Positions 10,066 through 20,032 of a stretch of DNA of 64,000 bases are shown here, piece by piece; position 1 is the first letter of the stretch; each line of letters begins with the position of its first letter. Position numbers and translations under genes: made by a program. The notes beneath the pieces were generated by a model. It was not told the DNA's origin. It saw only the letters and a list, made by a program, of their open reading frames with translations, and made no database searches. The stretch spans positions 158,882-222,881 of the forward strand of contig JAXIVH010000101.1 of NCBI GenBank assembly GCA_036785325.1, written 5' to 3'. This DNA is from Urophycis tenuis (Eukaryota > Chordata > Actinopteri > Gadiformes > Phycidae).

Positions 10066-11384
10066 GGGGGTGTACTACGAACCTCGATTAACATACCCAG
10101 GCTTTCTTTGGATAACCTGGATCGACAAATACGAAAGTCGCAATCAGAGTTAAACGGTACCACGAAGCTCACTTACGATTTGATTTGTCGAGCCAGGTTT
10201 TCCGCTTTAGTTTTGATTGGTTTTGATGCGCGTTCCCGTAAAAGAGGCGTAACCCAACGTTATTCACCATGACGCAATGGATCCGACGGAGCAAAAAGGG
10301 AGAAGCGGGCTATGTACTTCACTCAGGAGGAGCAAGTAGTCGTTATGAACAAAAAACGAGGAGTTTAAAAAGAAAATAACGGCAAGGGGCAATTGCCCAT
10401 AATAAGGCTAAGGAGGTGTGCTGGCAAAAAATAGCAGATTCTGTGCGTAAGTGAGTAACATTCTGCATAGCCTAATTGTCTAAAAATAACTATGCCGAAT
10501 GCAGAATTGTTCGCCATTAATCAGAATCAGATTCAGAAACAAGTTTATTGCCAAGTAGGTTTGCACCTACAAGGAATTTGACTTGGTGCAATTGGTGCAA
10601 GAGAAAAACAGTAGTAAAAATATAAGTAAAATAACTATAAATATATACGGAGCAACAGTGCACGCAAATTACTTGTCAGAGGTGGGATTCGAACCCACGA
10701 CTCCAGGGGAGATTGTGACCCAAACGCAGCGCCCTAGACCGCTGTTCCATCCTTACATTTTGAGAAGTGCATATGATTGTAAAATGCAGAAGCAACCTGA
10801 TTTATTCTGTTATTTAGGGAATTCATTTCAAATACATCCTATCTGTAAAAAAGTATTGCATGTGCCAGAAGGTAGTGACGGTGATGTGGTGGATTATGTG
10901 AACTGCACACCAGCGACCGGTGTTCATATCTTGCCTGTCCATCATCATGCCTTTTGCCCCATCTAGATTGGGTGTTAGCACGACCGTCCTTAATAAGCAC
11001 AAAAAAGAGTATTTTATTTTATTCTATTCTATTCTAAAAAATATATATATACTGTATATTCAATGTGGTAAGTTGCAATAATTTCAGGCGAATGTAGCCT
11101 ATGATTTGCAATAGGATAGGCTCTAACCTTTCATCTGATGTTGATTACCTGTAGCAAATAAGAAGAAAAAACTCAGCGAAACACCCTGACTAGGGGGCTT
11201 TAAGTAGCCGATCTAATCGGAAAGTTAGCTGAAAACCTCCTCCCGACCAGGTTTGGTTGCGAGCATAAGTTACCATGGTGATATAGCTCCGCTTAAAGAG
11301 AGCGACTTTCGTATGACAGCTAACCCAGGCTTTGAGCTCAACATACCTCGCTAACCCACTAATCGAGCTTCGTAGTACACCCCC
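10066..11384. mobile_element. PIF/Harbinger-like non-autonomous DNA transposon, copy 2 (1319 bp)
   Basis: Same element as 3625-4954 in inverted orientation, flanked by CTG (10063-10065 and 11385-11387). The matching spacer in units A to C reads GACCTTGAAG or GACCTAGAAG with no insert, e.g. 29381-29390. It carries the same SINE. Confidence 0.8.
10519..10756 (-). mobile_element. tRNA-Leu-headed SINE, copy 2
   Basis: Same SINE as 4266-4503. Box B is intact (GGGTTCGAATCC). The anticodon-loop position reads TGG rather than a Leu anticodon. Confidence 0.75.
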
Positions 11385-11742
11385 CTGGAAGCAGATGGGT
11401 CAAACAAACAAAAACAAACAGCCACCTGAGATTTTGCATCAATAAATGCCATCAAGGGGCATTGCTGCCTGCGGCAATTTGCGATTGAGGAATTACATAG
11501 ACAAGATGTCAACCGTTCGCAAACAACATTCTTGCCCACAGTCCTTTCTACAAATGAACTGCGTTACATGTTACCTTATTAATGAAGATGATGTCCTTGT
11601 TCGGTGCTGATAACTAAACCAACAATCTCAGACATTTGAAAAGCTCATTCATTGTGGCATAAATTCCATATCTAGTCAATTCCCTGTTGATAGCTGCTGT
11701 CAACGTAAGCTAAACTTGGTATTTCTTTTCCCACAAACACAT

Positions 11743-11905
11743 CAGGGGAGAGCGCGGACGCAGTCTCCCTCTACCAGAAATTGTGCAGTCGAGATTCCAA
11801 ATGTGGGGAATTCGCCGAGGTCAGCACAACCGTAGTGCAATGGCTGAGCCTCACCCTGGGTGAACCGCCTTCTTGATCATGGTATCTCCCCTGCCAGGTA
11901 AGTAT
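11743..11905 (-). ncRNA. U1 snRNA, most canonical copy
   Basis: 163 nt against the usual 164. ATACTTACCTGGCAGGGGAG start, ATTGCAC U1A loop, Sm site AATTTCTGG and the terminal CTCTCCCCTG. Loop I reads GATCAAGAAGG where the common form is GATCACGAAGG (U1-70K site). PSE-like block at 11948-11965, 43 bp upstream. The best candidate for a working U1 here. Confidence 0.92.
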
Positions 11906-12350
11906 GCCTTATACACGGCTCACATGCTGAACCGATTCTCTCACATAAGAGTCTACATCATGGTGCTTACATTTTACTGAGCATTATGCCACAACTAACA
12001 AACTACAATCATTATTGTGATATCTGCACCCGTAAGATACAATTCCAACACTCATTATTCGTAATGTAAGTGGTGTATAGCTCTATCTTTTTTGTTTCAT
12101 GCTTTGCTGTATTCGACTTCTGGGATTTTGCAGAAAGAAATGTCATCAAGGCTATTAAACACCCCCCTCGTGGTGGGGTTTTAGGCTACCGAGGTCTCTG
12201 GACAACCCCGATTCATATTACCTCACAAACAGAGCGGCACACCGTCACCGGTGACACGGCATTTCTGGGACAATGCTGAATTGCACGGAGCAGCATTTGG
12301 AGCTGGAGTAGCTTTCAGAGGGAGAGAGCAATTATTTTCACAATAAAGCA

Positions 12351-12470
12351 GAGCTCTGCCGCATGGCAAAGCCCACCAGAAAAATTCCCTAAACTCTTGG
12401 GTGTTCCTCTCCACGGAAGTCTTTAGTAAAAGGCGAAAGTCTTATACGATTTGCAGAGAAACCAGAGTTA
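12351..12470 (-). ncRNA. U5 snRNA
   Basis: As 6103-6222, with small changes in the 5' stem. Again preceded by the U2 5' half. Confidence 0.85.
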
Positions 12471-12537
12471 AAGCATGCGCCTCCTGCTACGGCCCGCCTG
12501 TCGGACTCGCCGGCTTGGTAAACTGCCCAACGGTGGC

Positions 12538-12641
12538 CCTCTATGTTTAATATGTAGTCCCCACATAGAGGACATATCAGACATTAAGCTGATAAGAACA
12601 GATACTACCACTTGATCTTAGCCAAAAGGCAGAGAAGCGAT
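12538..12641 (-). pseudogene. U2 snRNA 5' half
   Basis: Closer to U2 than the 6290 copy in the stem IIa region (GTTCTTATCAGCTTAAT). It still has the extra G before GTAGTA and still lacks the 3' half. Confidence 0.8.
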
Positions 12642-12781
12642 GGCCAACAGCGGCCTGTGACGGAACACGCACTGCCGATGGAGCAACCTCAACCTCTGGT
12701 CTTGCATGTTGTTGTGCACAACAATGCGCTACCTTTTGAAGCCGCGCCCCCGGGAAAACAACTGCTTGGATATCGGGCTCC

Positions 12782-12815
12782 AGGATGACACGCATATTCA
12801 TGAAGCGTTCTATCT
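12782..12815 (+). pseudogene. U6 snRNA 3' fragment
   Basis: Same fragment as 6534-6567, followed by a Tc1 remnant of the type that normally follows the U6-like gene. Confidence 0.8.
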
Positions 12816-12875
12816 TTATCAGGATTTTAGAAAGTATTCAGACTTTATATACCCTTTACTCAGCACTTAGTTTAA

Positions 12876-13075
12876 GGGCCTTTGGCAGCAATGACAGCCT
12901 CAAGTCTTCTTTGGCATGACGCAACAAAATTTGCACACCAGGATGTGGGGAGTTTCTGCCATTCTTCTCTGAGGATCCTGTCAAGCTCTGTCCAGTTGGA
13001 TGGGGACCGTCGGTGGACAGCCTTTTTGTGGTCTCTCTTTGGGCAGCGTTTTGATTTTGATGTCAAACCCTGTCA
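12876..13075 (-). pseudogene. Tc1-like transposase C-terminal remnant
   Basis: The minus strand encodes HKKAVHRRSPSNWTELDR, then EEWQKLP and RRLEAVIAAKGP, the conserved end of fish Tc1 transposases. The DDE core is absent. Confidence 0.88.
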
Positions 13076-13392
13076 AACCTTGGGAGAATGAGCATTGATG
13101 GGCTTCTTCTTGAGCGCCCACTGCAAAAACACAGCATGGTGTAGTCATGAAGAACACTTGTGACATGTAATTACACCTAACAAGACTAGCCACAAGCACA
13201 CGCATTCCGATTGCGCCACAGAGACTTGGGGAAGGTCTCGGTGTCTGTGTATCGTCGTACGCAAATGCCAAGTATGACAACATGAGGGAAATTTGCTCAT
13301 TAGAAGAGGCGGATGCATGCAACATGAGGCGTCTTGGAGTTTTGATTGTCAAACGCTTGTTTTGTTGACTGGCATATGACTCAAAATGCACT

Positions 13393-13399
13393 CGTCCCT

Positions 13400-13460
<61 letters not shown>

Positions 13461-13466
13461 AGAGAC
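13393..13466 (-). tRNA. tRNA-Asn(GTT)
   Basis: 74 nt. GTCTCTGTGGCGCAATCGG start, anticodon GTT in CTGTTAACC, T arm GGTTCAAGCCC. All stems pair. Confidence 0.9.
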
Positions 13467-13636
13467 CTCAGGCTGCTGCTGCTGGTGTCAGTGCATCGCC
13501 AAACAAAAAGCTAAGGACGTCAAAGGATGGCAATTTGATCATTAACTTTGCGTGAAACCCACTGTTGTGGATGTCCAACAGCTGTTGTGTGCTTCCAGAT
13601 ATGTGCGTGTGTCCCTCCAAACTAACACCTTTCATT

Positions 13637-13707
13637 GCCTTTAGCTCAGTCGGTAGAGCATGAGACTCTTAATCTCAGGGTCGTGGGTTCGAGCCCCACG
13701 TTGGGCG
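13637..13707 (+). tRNA. tRNA-Lys(CTT), acceptor stem damaged
   Basis: Anticodon CTT and box B GGTTCGAGCC intact. The 5' acceptor strand reads GCCTTTA and is 2 nt short, so it does not pair well with GTTGGGC. Probably non-functional. Confidence 0.75.
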
Positions 13708-14003
13708 GTTATCTTTGGGCAGCGTTTTGATTTTGATGTCAAACACTGCTGAAGAACCTTGGGAGAATGAGCATTGATGGTCTTCTTCTTGAGCGCCCAC
13801 TACAAAAACACAGCATGTTGTAGCCATGAAGACGACTTGTGGAAGGTCTTGGTGTCTGTGTATTATTGTACGCAAATGCCAAGTATAACAACATGAGGGA
13901 AATTTGCTGATTAGAAGAGGAGGATGCATGAAACATGAGGTGTCTTGGAGTTTTGATTGTCAAACGCTTGTTTTGTCGACTGGCATTACATTCAAAATGC
14001 ATC

Positions 14004-14036
14004 CGTCCCTGGGTGGGCTTGAACCACCAACCTTTT
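14004..14036 (-). pseudogene. tRNA-Asn 3' fragment
   Basis: Acceptor 3' strand, T arm and variable loop only. Confidence 0.8.
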
Positions 14037-14248
14037 GAGAAAAAATGAGAAAACAACAACATTGGTCTGACATGATTCCTTGGATGCGTGAGAAAAATAA
14101 AAGTTGATTAAGTCAGATAACACTCTGTACTTTTGGAGTTTATCTTAGGAGATCCTGTGTACGTTGTATGCCCATTGTGTCACAAAGCATAGAGAGAATA
14201 TTCACGGAAAAGTACAGCAAACACCAGCATCATTTGCAAAGACTACGA

Positions 14249-14321
14249 TGCCCAATGTGGTGCTCGAACCCACGACCCTGAGATTAAGAGTCTCATGCTC
14301 TACCGACTGAGATAACCTGGC
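14249..14321 (-). tRNA. tRNA-Lys(CTT) variant
   Basis: Anticodon arm and box B intact. Acceptor GCCAGGT against ATTGGGC and a changed D-arm base leave function doubtful. Confidence 0.7.
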
Positions 14322-14402
14322 TCAGAATGTACTGCTACGTCGTGTTTCACAAAGAAACTTTAAAGTCCAAATGAGTTGTTGAAAATTAACCAGAATGCTT
14401 TG

Positions 14403-15496
14403 GTTACGGGTAGGTTTTTGTTTCTGTTCTTTTTTTGTTTGTCAAAGACATTTTGTGCGCTGGCATAACACCTTCCCTTTCTGTCCTTGTTTTCTTTTTT
14501 TAGATTTATTGTCTTTTTTTAGGGAAAATATACATATATTTTTTCTTTTCTTCTTGTGAACGAAATGTGTGTGTGGCTGGAGGTTATGGGGGGAATTGCG
14601 GCATTTGGGGTCTGAGGAAGGGCCAGAGCTAAGGTGATGTTGAATTTTTTTTGTGTGTGTTATATTTTTTTCCTTTTTTCCGAGGGCCTCAGGGGCAGTA
14701 GGCCCACACAGAAGCTGGTAAGGGCCCAAGGGGCTGGGGTCCCGGGAGGCCAACCACAGCCAGATTCGCCGCACCGCAAACGGGCTGATCATAAACTGCA
14801 CGTCTAATAAAATAAAATTAATAGAAAGAATAGAATAGGAAATACATAAGAAATTAAATACCATAAATAATAAACAATTAAGATTCATATGAAGGGCAGA
14901 GCAGTCACCTGACCAGTGGAATGGGGAGGATAGACTCTGTCACACTCTCAGGCATCTACACATACACACACTATTCTCTCTCCGGTTCATGAAAAATATG
15001 AAATATATAAAAGATATATGTAAAAATGTATGATAATAAAAAAAAACACAAGAGAGAAAAGACTGCCCTCACAGGGACCTACTGGTCTCCGTCGAGGGCT
15101 TCACTGTATCTGCCTCACTGACCGCAAGGAACCTGGGCGTAATACTCAACAACCAACTGTCCTGCACTGCAAACATCACTGCAGTGACCCGATCCTGTAG
15201 ATTTACTCTCTACAACATCGGCAGGATCCGGCCTGTCCTCATGAGGGAAGCGACAAAGCTCCTGACCCAAGCACGTCATCTCCCACCTCGACTACTGCAA
15301 CTCACTCTTAGCTGGACTCCCTGCAACCGTGATTAAATTGTTGCAGCGGATCCAGAACGCTGCAGCACGCCTCGTGTTCAACCAACACAAATTCTCCCAC
15401 GTGACCCCCCTCTTCCTCCACTGGCTCCCTGTAGTGGCTTGCATCAAATTCAAGACGATGCTACTGGCCTAAAAAGCCGTTAATGTAACTGCCCCT
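14403..15496. other. Unique 1.1-kb insertion with LINE debris
   Basis: Replaces about 110 bp of array spacer (26461-26570 equivalent). The first 650 bp are T-rich low-complexity sequence with no recognisable gene; the end is an L2-like LINE fragment. Confidence 0.7.
15063..15490 (+). pseudogene. L2-like LINE reverse-transcriptase 3' fragment
   Basis: Translation gives ARNLGVILNNQLSC, SCRFTLYNIGRIRPVL, then after frameshifts NAAARLVFN-like and FLHWLPV-like segments. This is the usual C-terminal region of fish L2-clade LINEs. At least one frameshift. Confidence 0.8.
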
Positions 15497-15757
15497 TGAG
15501 GGCCACAACACTTCAATAGAAAAATTCTGATCAATGGTAGAAAGGATTAAACTGTCTATGTGGCAAACAAACAATCAAACAATCAAACAACAAAAAGCTG
15601 GCATCACAATGTAAATTAGGAAAAGGGCAATCACAGGTACCTCTGCTGTCGTACGGTGAAATTTCTCTGAAATTTGTCCAATGTACCAGATGTGCGTTAA
15701 TAAAGAAAAAATGGCAAGGAAAAGTAATTGAAACAACTGGGAGTCTTACATAACTGC

Positions 15758-15831
15758 AGGGACTGCTGGGATTTGAACCCAGGATCTCCTGTTTACTAGA
15801 GAGGCACTTTAACCAGCTAAGCCACAGCACC
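15758..15831 (-). tRNA. tRNA-Thr(AGT)
   Basis: GTGCTGTGGCTTAGCTGG region, anticodon AGT in CTAGTAA, T arm GGTTCAAATCCC. Two stem changes relative to units A to D (3' acceptor AGTCCC and CTCTAGTAA). Confidence 0.8.
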
Positions 15832-16093
15832 ACTGGCACCCAAAGTGAACTGCTGGAGCGAAAAATTGAGAAAACAACACCAGTGGTCTGACATGATTCC
15901 TTGCATGCGTGAGAAAAATAAAAGTTGATTAAGTAGCACATCAGATAACACTCTGTACTTTTGGAGTTTATCTTAGGAGATCCTGTGTACGTTGTATGGC
16001 CATTGTGTCACAAAGCATAGAGAGAAGATTGACGGAAAAGTACAGCAAACACCAGCATCATTTGCAAAGACTACTGCGCCCAATGTGGCCCCA

Positions 16094-16360
16094 AGGCTGG
16101 GTTATGCTTTGTTTATACTTCCGCGTCGACGCGACACTGGGGGACGGCGGACCCACGGCGGACCCTTTGTGGACCCTTTACGGACCCTTTAAGTCCTCGA
16201 CGTGCACCTCCCCAAATCCTAGATGTGCGTCGAGGCGACGCCGTCCCAACGCGTTGGCTTTGGCTGTGATTGGTCCGCAAACTACATTGGCTGGAGATCA
16301 CTTTTCCGGTTTCCACTCGTAAACACCGCCACAGTGTAAACACAGCCTTAATAAATGGCG

Positions 16361-16413
<53 letters not shown>

Positions 16414-16679
16414 GTTGTCGGCAATCAGTCGAAGCATATATATATAAAACTTTTGCCTTCATTTCTGTAAACTTTTTTTTAACTCGCTAGTACTCCGTGT
16501 GTAATAACCAGAATGGTCATTCTGGTCCCTCTACCGGTGTGGCAATGAATTGCATTTTGAGACGTAAACCCCACGCAATCCCTCCGCAGAAGTATCATGG
16601 GCTCATGACGGCCTCCGAGCAACGGTGTGGCCATTGCATGATCACGATGCAATCCCTGCGCAGAAGCATAAACCAGCCT
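16094..16679. mobile_element. PIF/Harbinger-like MITE (586 bp) with one-sided deletion
   Basis: Same MITE as 28320-28884, ends AGGCTGGGTTATGC and GCATAAACCAGCCT. The right flank is U5 with TTA, as in other units. The left flank is the last bases of tRNA-Lys (16078-16092) instead of U5, so about 1 kb next to the element is missing. Confidence 0.8.
16366..16412. repeat. (TA)n microsatellite inside the MITE
   Basis: Over 20 TA units. The length varies between MITE copies. Confidence 0.9.
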
Positions 16680-16708
16680 TTATACGGTTTGTAGAGAAAC
16701 CAGAGTTA
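16680..16708 (-). pseudogene. U5 snRNA 5' fragment
   Basis: Only the first 29 nt of U5 remain to the right of the MITE; the rest was deleted. Confidence 0.85.
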
Positions 16709-16999
16709 AAACTACTACATGCATTCAGGAGCCGCCTGTCACACTCGCCGGCTCAGTGAGCTGCACGACGGTGGCCCTCTGCCGACCTACAAAGTCAGGC
16801 ACAAAGCCAACCTAACAGCAAACACCCTTTTAACCCTTTTGCGATTGGCTTTCACTCGCTGCGAAGCCATTGCCTGCTAATGATGGCAGCATACACAATA
16901 AAGACAGTGAGGCATTTGGACAGGGTTTAAATATAGGCCAATTAGACGATGCACCACGTAGAGTGGATGAAAACAAGCTGTAACTCATTCCCTGAGAAG

Positions 17000-17071
17000 C
17001 TCCCCGTCGGGGAATTGAACCCCGGTCTCCTGCGTGACAAGCAGGGATACTGTCCACTATACTAACGAGGA
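17000..17071 (-). tRNA. tRNA-Asp(GTC), unit A
   Basis: 72 nt. TCCTCGTTAGTATAGTGG start, anticodon GTC, GGTTCAATTCC T arm, CGGGGAG end. Stems pair. Confidence 0.92.
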
Positions 17072-17501
17072 GAGGGCATAGGAGCACAGCTGTCCTCTAA
17101 CTCAAAGCGCAACGACTGGACGTCGACTTGGCACAGGAACCCCAAAAGCAAGACAGATTCATCGGAGGTTCTGAGTAGACCTTGAAGCAGATGGGTCAAA
17201 CAAACAAAAACAAACAGCCACCTGAGATTTTGCATCAATAAATGCCATCAAGGCGCATTGCTGCTTGCAGCAATTTGCGTTTGAGGAATTACATAGACAA
17301 GATGTCAACCGTTCGCAAACAACAATCTACAAATGAACTGTGTTACTTGTTACCTTATTAATGAAGATGATGTCCTTGTTCAGTGCTGCTAACTAAACCA
17401 ACAGTCTCAGACATTTGAAAAGCTCATTCATGGTGGCAATAATTCCATATATAGTCAATTCTCTGTTGGCGGCTGCAGTCAACGTAAGCCCACAAGCACA
17501 T

Positions 17502-17658
17502 CAGGGGAGAGCCAGACGCAGTCCCCTACTATCAAAAAGTTTGCAGTCGAGATTCCCACATGTGGGAATCACCACAGTACAACCTGAGTGCAATAGCTGA
17601 GCCTCACCCTGGGTGAGCCACCTCCTTGATCATGGTATCTCTCCTGTCAGGTAAGTAT
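17502..17658 (-). ncRNA. U1 snRNA variant, unit A
   Basis: 157 nt. ATACTTACCTG start and CTCTCCCCTG end kept. Stem-loop III is a near-perfect hairpin (GATTCCCACATGTGGGAATC) and the Sm region reads AAACTTTTTGATAG instead of ATAATTTGTGG. PSE-like block at 17701-17718. Confidence 0.87.
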
Positions 17659-18095
17659 GCTTTGCACACGGCTCACATGCTGCACTGATTCTCTTACATA
17701 AGAGTCTACATCATGGTGCTTACATTTTACTGACCATTATGCCACAACTAACAAACTACGATCATTTTTCTGATATCTGCACCCGTGAGACACAATTCCA
17801 ACACTCATTATTCGTAATGTAATATCTATCTTTTTTGTTTCATGCTTTGCTGAATTCGACTTCTGGGATTTTGCAGAAAGAAATGCCATCAAGGCTATTA
17901 AACACAGGGATAAGCATGCCCCTGGTGGTGGGGTTTTAGGCTACCGTGGTCTCGAGACAACCCCGGTTCATATTACCTCACAAACACCGTCACCGGTGAC
18001 ACGGCATTTCTTGGACAATGCTGAATTGCACGGAGCAGCATTTGGAGCTGGAGTAGCTTTCAGAGGGAGAGAGCAATTATTTTCACAGTAACGCA

Positions 18096-18215
18096 GAGCT
18101 CTGTCTCAAAGCAGAGCCCACCAGAAAAATTCTCTAATCTCTTGGGTGTTCCTCTCCACGGAAGTCTTTAGTAAAAGGCGAAAGGCTTATACGATTTGTA
18201 GAGAAACCAGAGTTA
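18096..18215 (-). ncRNA. U5 snRNA, unit A
   Basis: Loop 1 CGCCTTTTACTAAAG, Sm-like AATTTTTCTGG and 3' hairpin present. Upstream is the U2 5' half. Confidence 0.85.
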
Positions 18216-18279
18216 AAACTTGATGCAGCCACAGCCCGCCTGTCACACTCGCCGGCTTTGTAAACTGCCCAACGGTGGC

Positions 18280-18383
18280 CTTCTACGTTTAATATGTAGT
18301 CCCCACATAGAGGACATATCAGACATTAAGCTGATATTAACAGATACTACCACTTGATCTTAGCCAAAAGGCAGAGAAGCGAT
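18280..18383 (-). pseudogene. U2 snRNA 5' half, unit A
   Basis: Carries the stem IIa change GTTAATATCAG seen at 6290 but not in units B to D. Confidence 0.8.
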
Positions 18384-18523
18384 GGCCAACAGCGGCCTGT
18401 GACGGAAGACGCACTGCCGATGGAGCAACCTCAACCTCTGGTCTTGCATGTCGTTGTGCACAACAATGCGCTACCTTTTGAAGCCGCGCCCCCGGGAAAA
18501 CAACTGCTTGGAAATCGGGCTCC

Positions 18524-18557
18524 AGGATGACACGCACATTCATGAAGCGTTCTATCT
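18524..18557 (+). pseudogene. U6 snRNA 3' fragment, unit A
   Basis: AGGATGACACGCA to GAAGCGTTC; 5' part absent. Confidence 0.8.
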
Positions 18558-18608
18558 TTATCAGGATTTTAGAAAGTATTCAGACCCTTTACTCAGTACT
18601 TAGTTTAA

Positions 18609-18729
18609 GGACCTTTGGCAGCAATTACAGCCTTGAGTCTTCTTGGGTATGACGCAACAAACCTTGCACACCTGGATTTGGGGAGTTTCTGCCATTCTTC
18701 TCTGCAGATCCTCTCAAGCTCTGTCAGGT
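18609..18729 (-). pseudogene. Tc1-like transposase remnant 1, unit A
   Basis: Encodes LTELERICREEWQKLP and RLKAVIAAKGP on the minus strand. Confidence 0.85.
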
Positions 18730-18889
18730 AAGGCTGCTGTTAACTTAGGCTGCCATTCGCGCCTTCGGTTGTGCTCTAAGGTGTCTGGATGGCAGAGCGT
18801 TCTGTGACACCAAGATAAGTTCCCAGTCACCTCTGTATGGGATCAAATAAGGGTCAGAAAGATTTTGTACTTGTACAATGAAGTTCACA

Positions 18890-19115
18890 TGTGTAATAAA
18901 GTTTTGTAGTTGTAAAAATATTTTGTGTCTATGTAAAAACATTTTGTGCATGTGTAACAAAGTTTTGAAGTTGTAAAAACATTTTGTGCATGTGTAACAA
19001 AGTTTTGAAGTTGTAAAAACATTTTGTGCATGTGTAACAAAGTTTTGAAGTTGTAAAAATAGTTTGTGTATGTGTAACAAAGTTTTGAAGTTGTAAAAAC
19101 ATTTTGTGCATGTGT
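18890..19115. repeat. 40-bp minisatellite in the left arm, unit A
   Basis: Repeats of a 40-bp unit (TTTTGTGCATGTGTAACAAA, then a GTTTTGAAG block). The right-arm counterpart at 20254-20520 has one copy more. The many short MFLQLQNF-type ORFs come from it. Confidence 0.9.
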
Positions 19116-19326
19116 AAAACTAAATCCGACGGACACACAAATTTCCCACCTTCAAGTACAAAACTCAAGTTACGAGTACGAATTTTGACCCTGTTTTGAC
19201 GCCTGAGTGAATAGCCAATCAGCACGTTGCTTACTGACTTGCCAATCAACCCGGTGCCCAGCCACGCGCCAACCAACCATCCAATTAAGGAGCAGTAATT
19301 TCTGCCGGCCGGGATCTGAGAGCCAA

Positions 19327-20032
19327 TGACACTCATGCTTCTGCGTAGGGATCGCGTCGAGATCACGCAATGGCCACGCCGTTGCTCGGACACCGTCATG
19401 AGCCTGTGATACTTCAACGGAGGGATTGCATGGGGCTTACGTCTCGAAATGCAATTCATTGCCACACTGGTAGAGGGACCAGAATGACCATTCTGGTCAC
19501 TACATACAGATTAGTAGCGAGTTAAAAAAAAGTTTAGAGTAGAAATGAAGGCAAACGTTTTATAAATTTTTTATCAACAGATATGACTATATGATACGAT
19601 TGCTTTATATAATATACAGCTATGTAGTTTATTATGGATTACTTTCTAATGTCTTGATCTAAAGTAACTCGCTAGTAATCCGTATGTGATGACCATTCTG
19701 ATCATTACATACGGACATATATATGTGTGTGTGTGTGTGTGTGTTGTCGCCAATCAGTCGAAGCATTTATCAAGGCTGTGTTTACACCGTGGCGGTGTTT
19801 ACGAGTGGAAACCGGAAAAGCGATCTCCAGCCAATGTAGTTCGTGGACCAATCACAGCCAAAGCCAACGCGTTGGGACGGCGTCGCCTCGACGCGCATCT
19901 AGGATTTGGGGAAGTGCACGTCGAGGACGTAAAGGGTCCGCAAAGGGTCCACAAAGGGTCCGCCTTGGGTCCGCCGTCCCAACGCGTCGCGTCGACGCGG
20001 AAGTATAAACGAAGCAGCAACCCAGCCTTGAG
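19327..20032. mobile_element. MITE inside the inverted-repeat element, unit A
   Basis: Same MITE family as 28320-28884, reverse orientation. The right end CCAGCCT is kept; the left terminal bases are replaced. TGA lies at both edges (19327-19329 and 20029-20031), a possible 3-bp duplication. It contains a (TG)n tract at 19725-19744. Confidence 0.7.

Larger units (their letters stand above)
5426..16999. repeat. Divergent, rearranged flank of the snRNA/tRNA array
   Basis: It carries the same gene types as the regular units but with missing blocks, unique insertions and more base differences. Gene order: U1, U5, U2, U6 fragment, Leu, Gly, Asp, Leu, Leu, Gly, Gly-TCC, U6-like, Asp, U5, Asp, transposon, U1, U5, U2, U6 fragment, Asn, Lys, Lys, Thr, MITE. 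The spacer 7117-7653 holds nothing recognisable. Confidence 0.85.
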
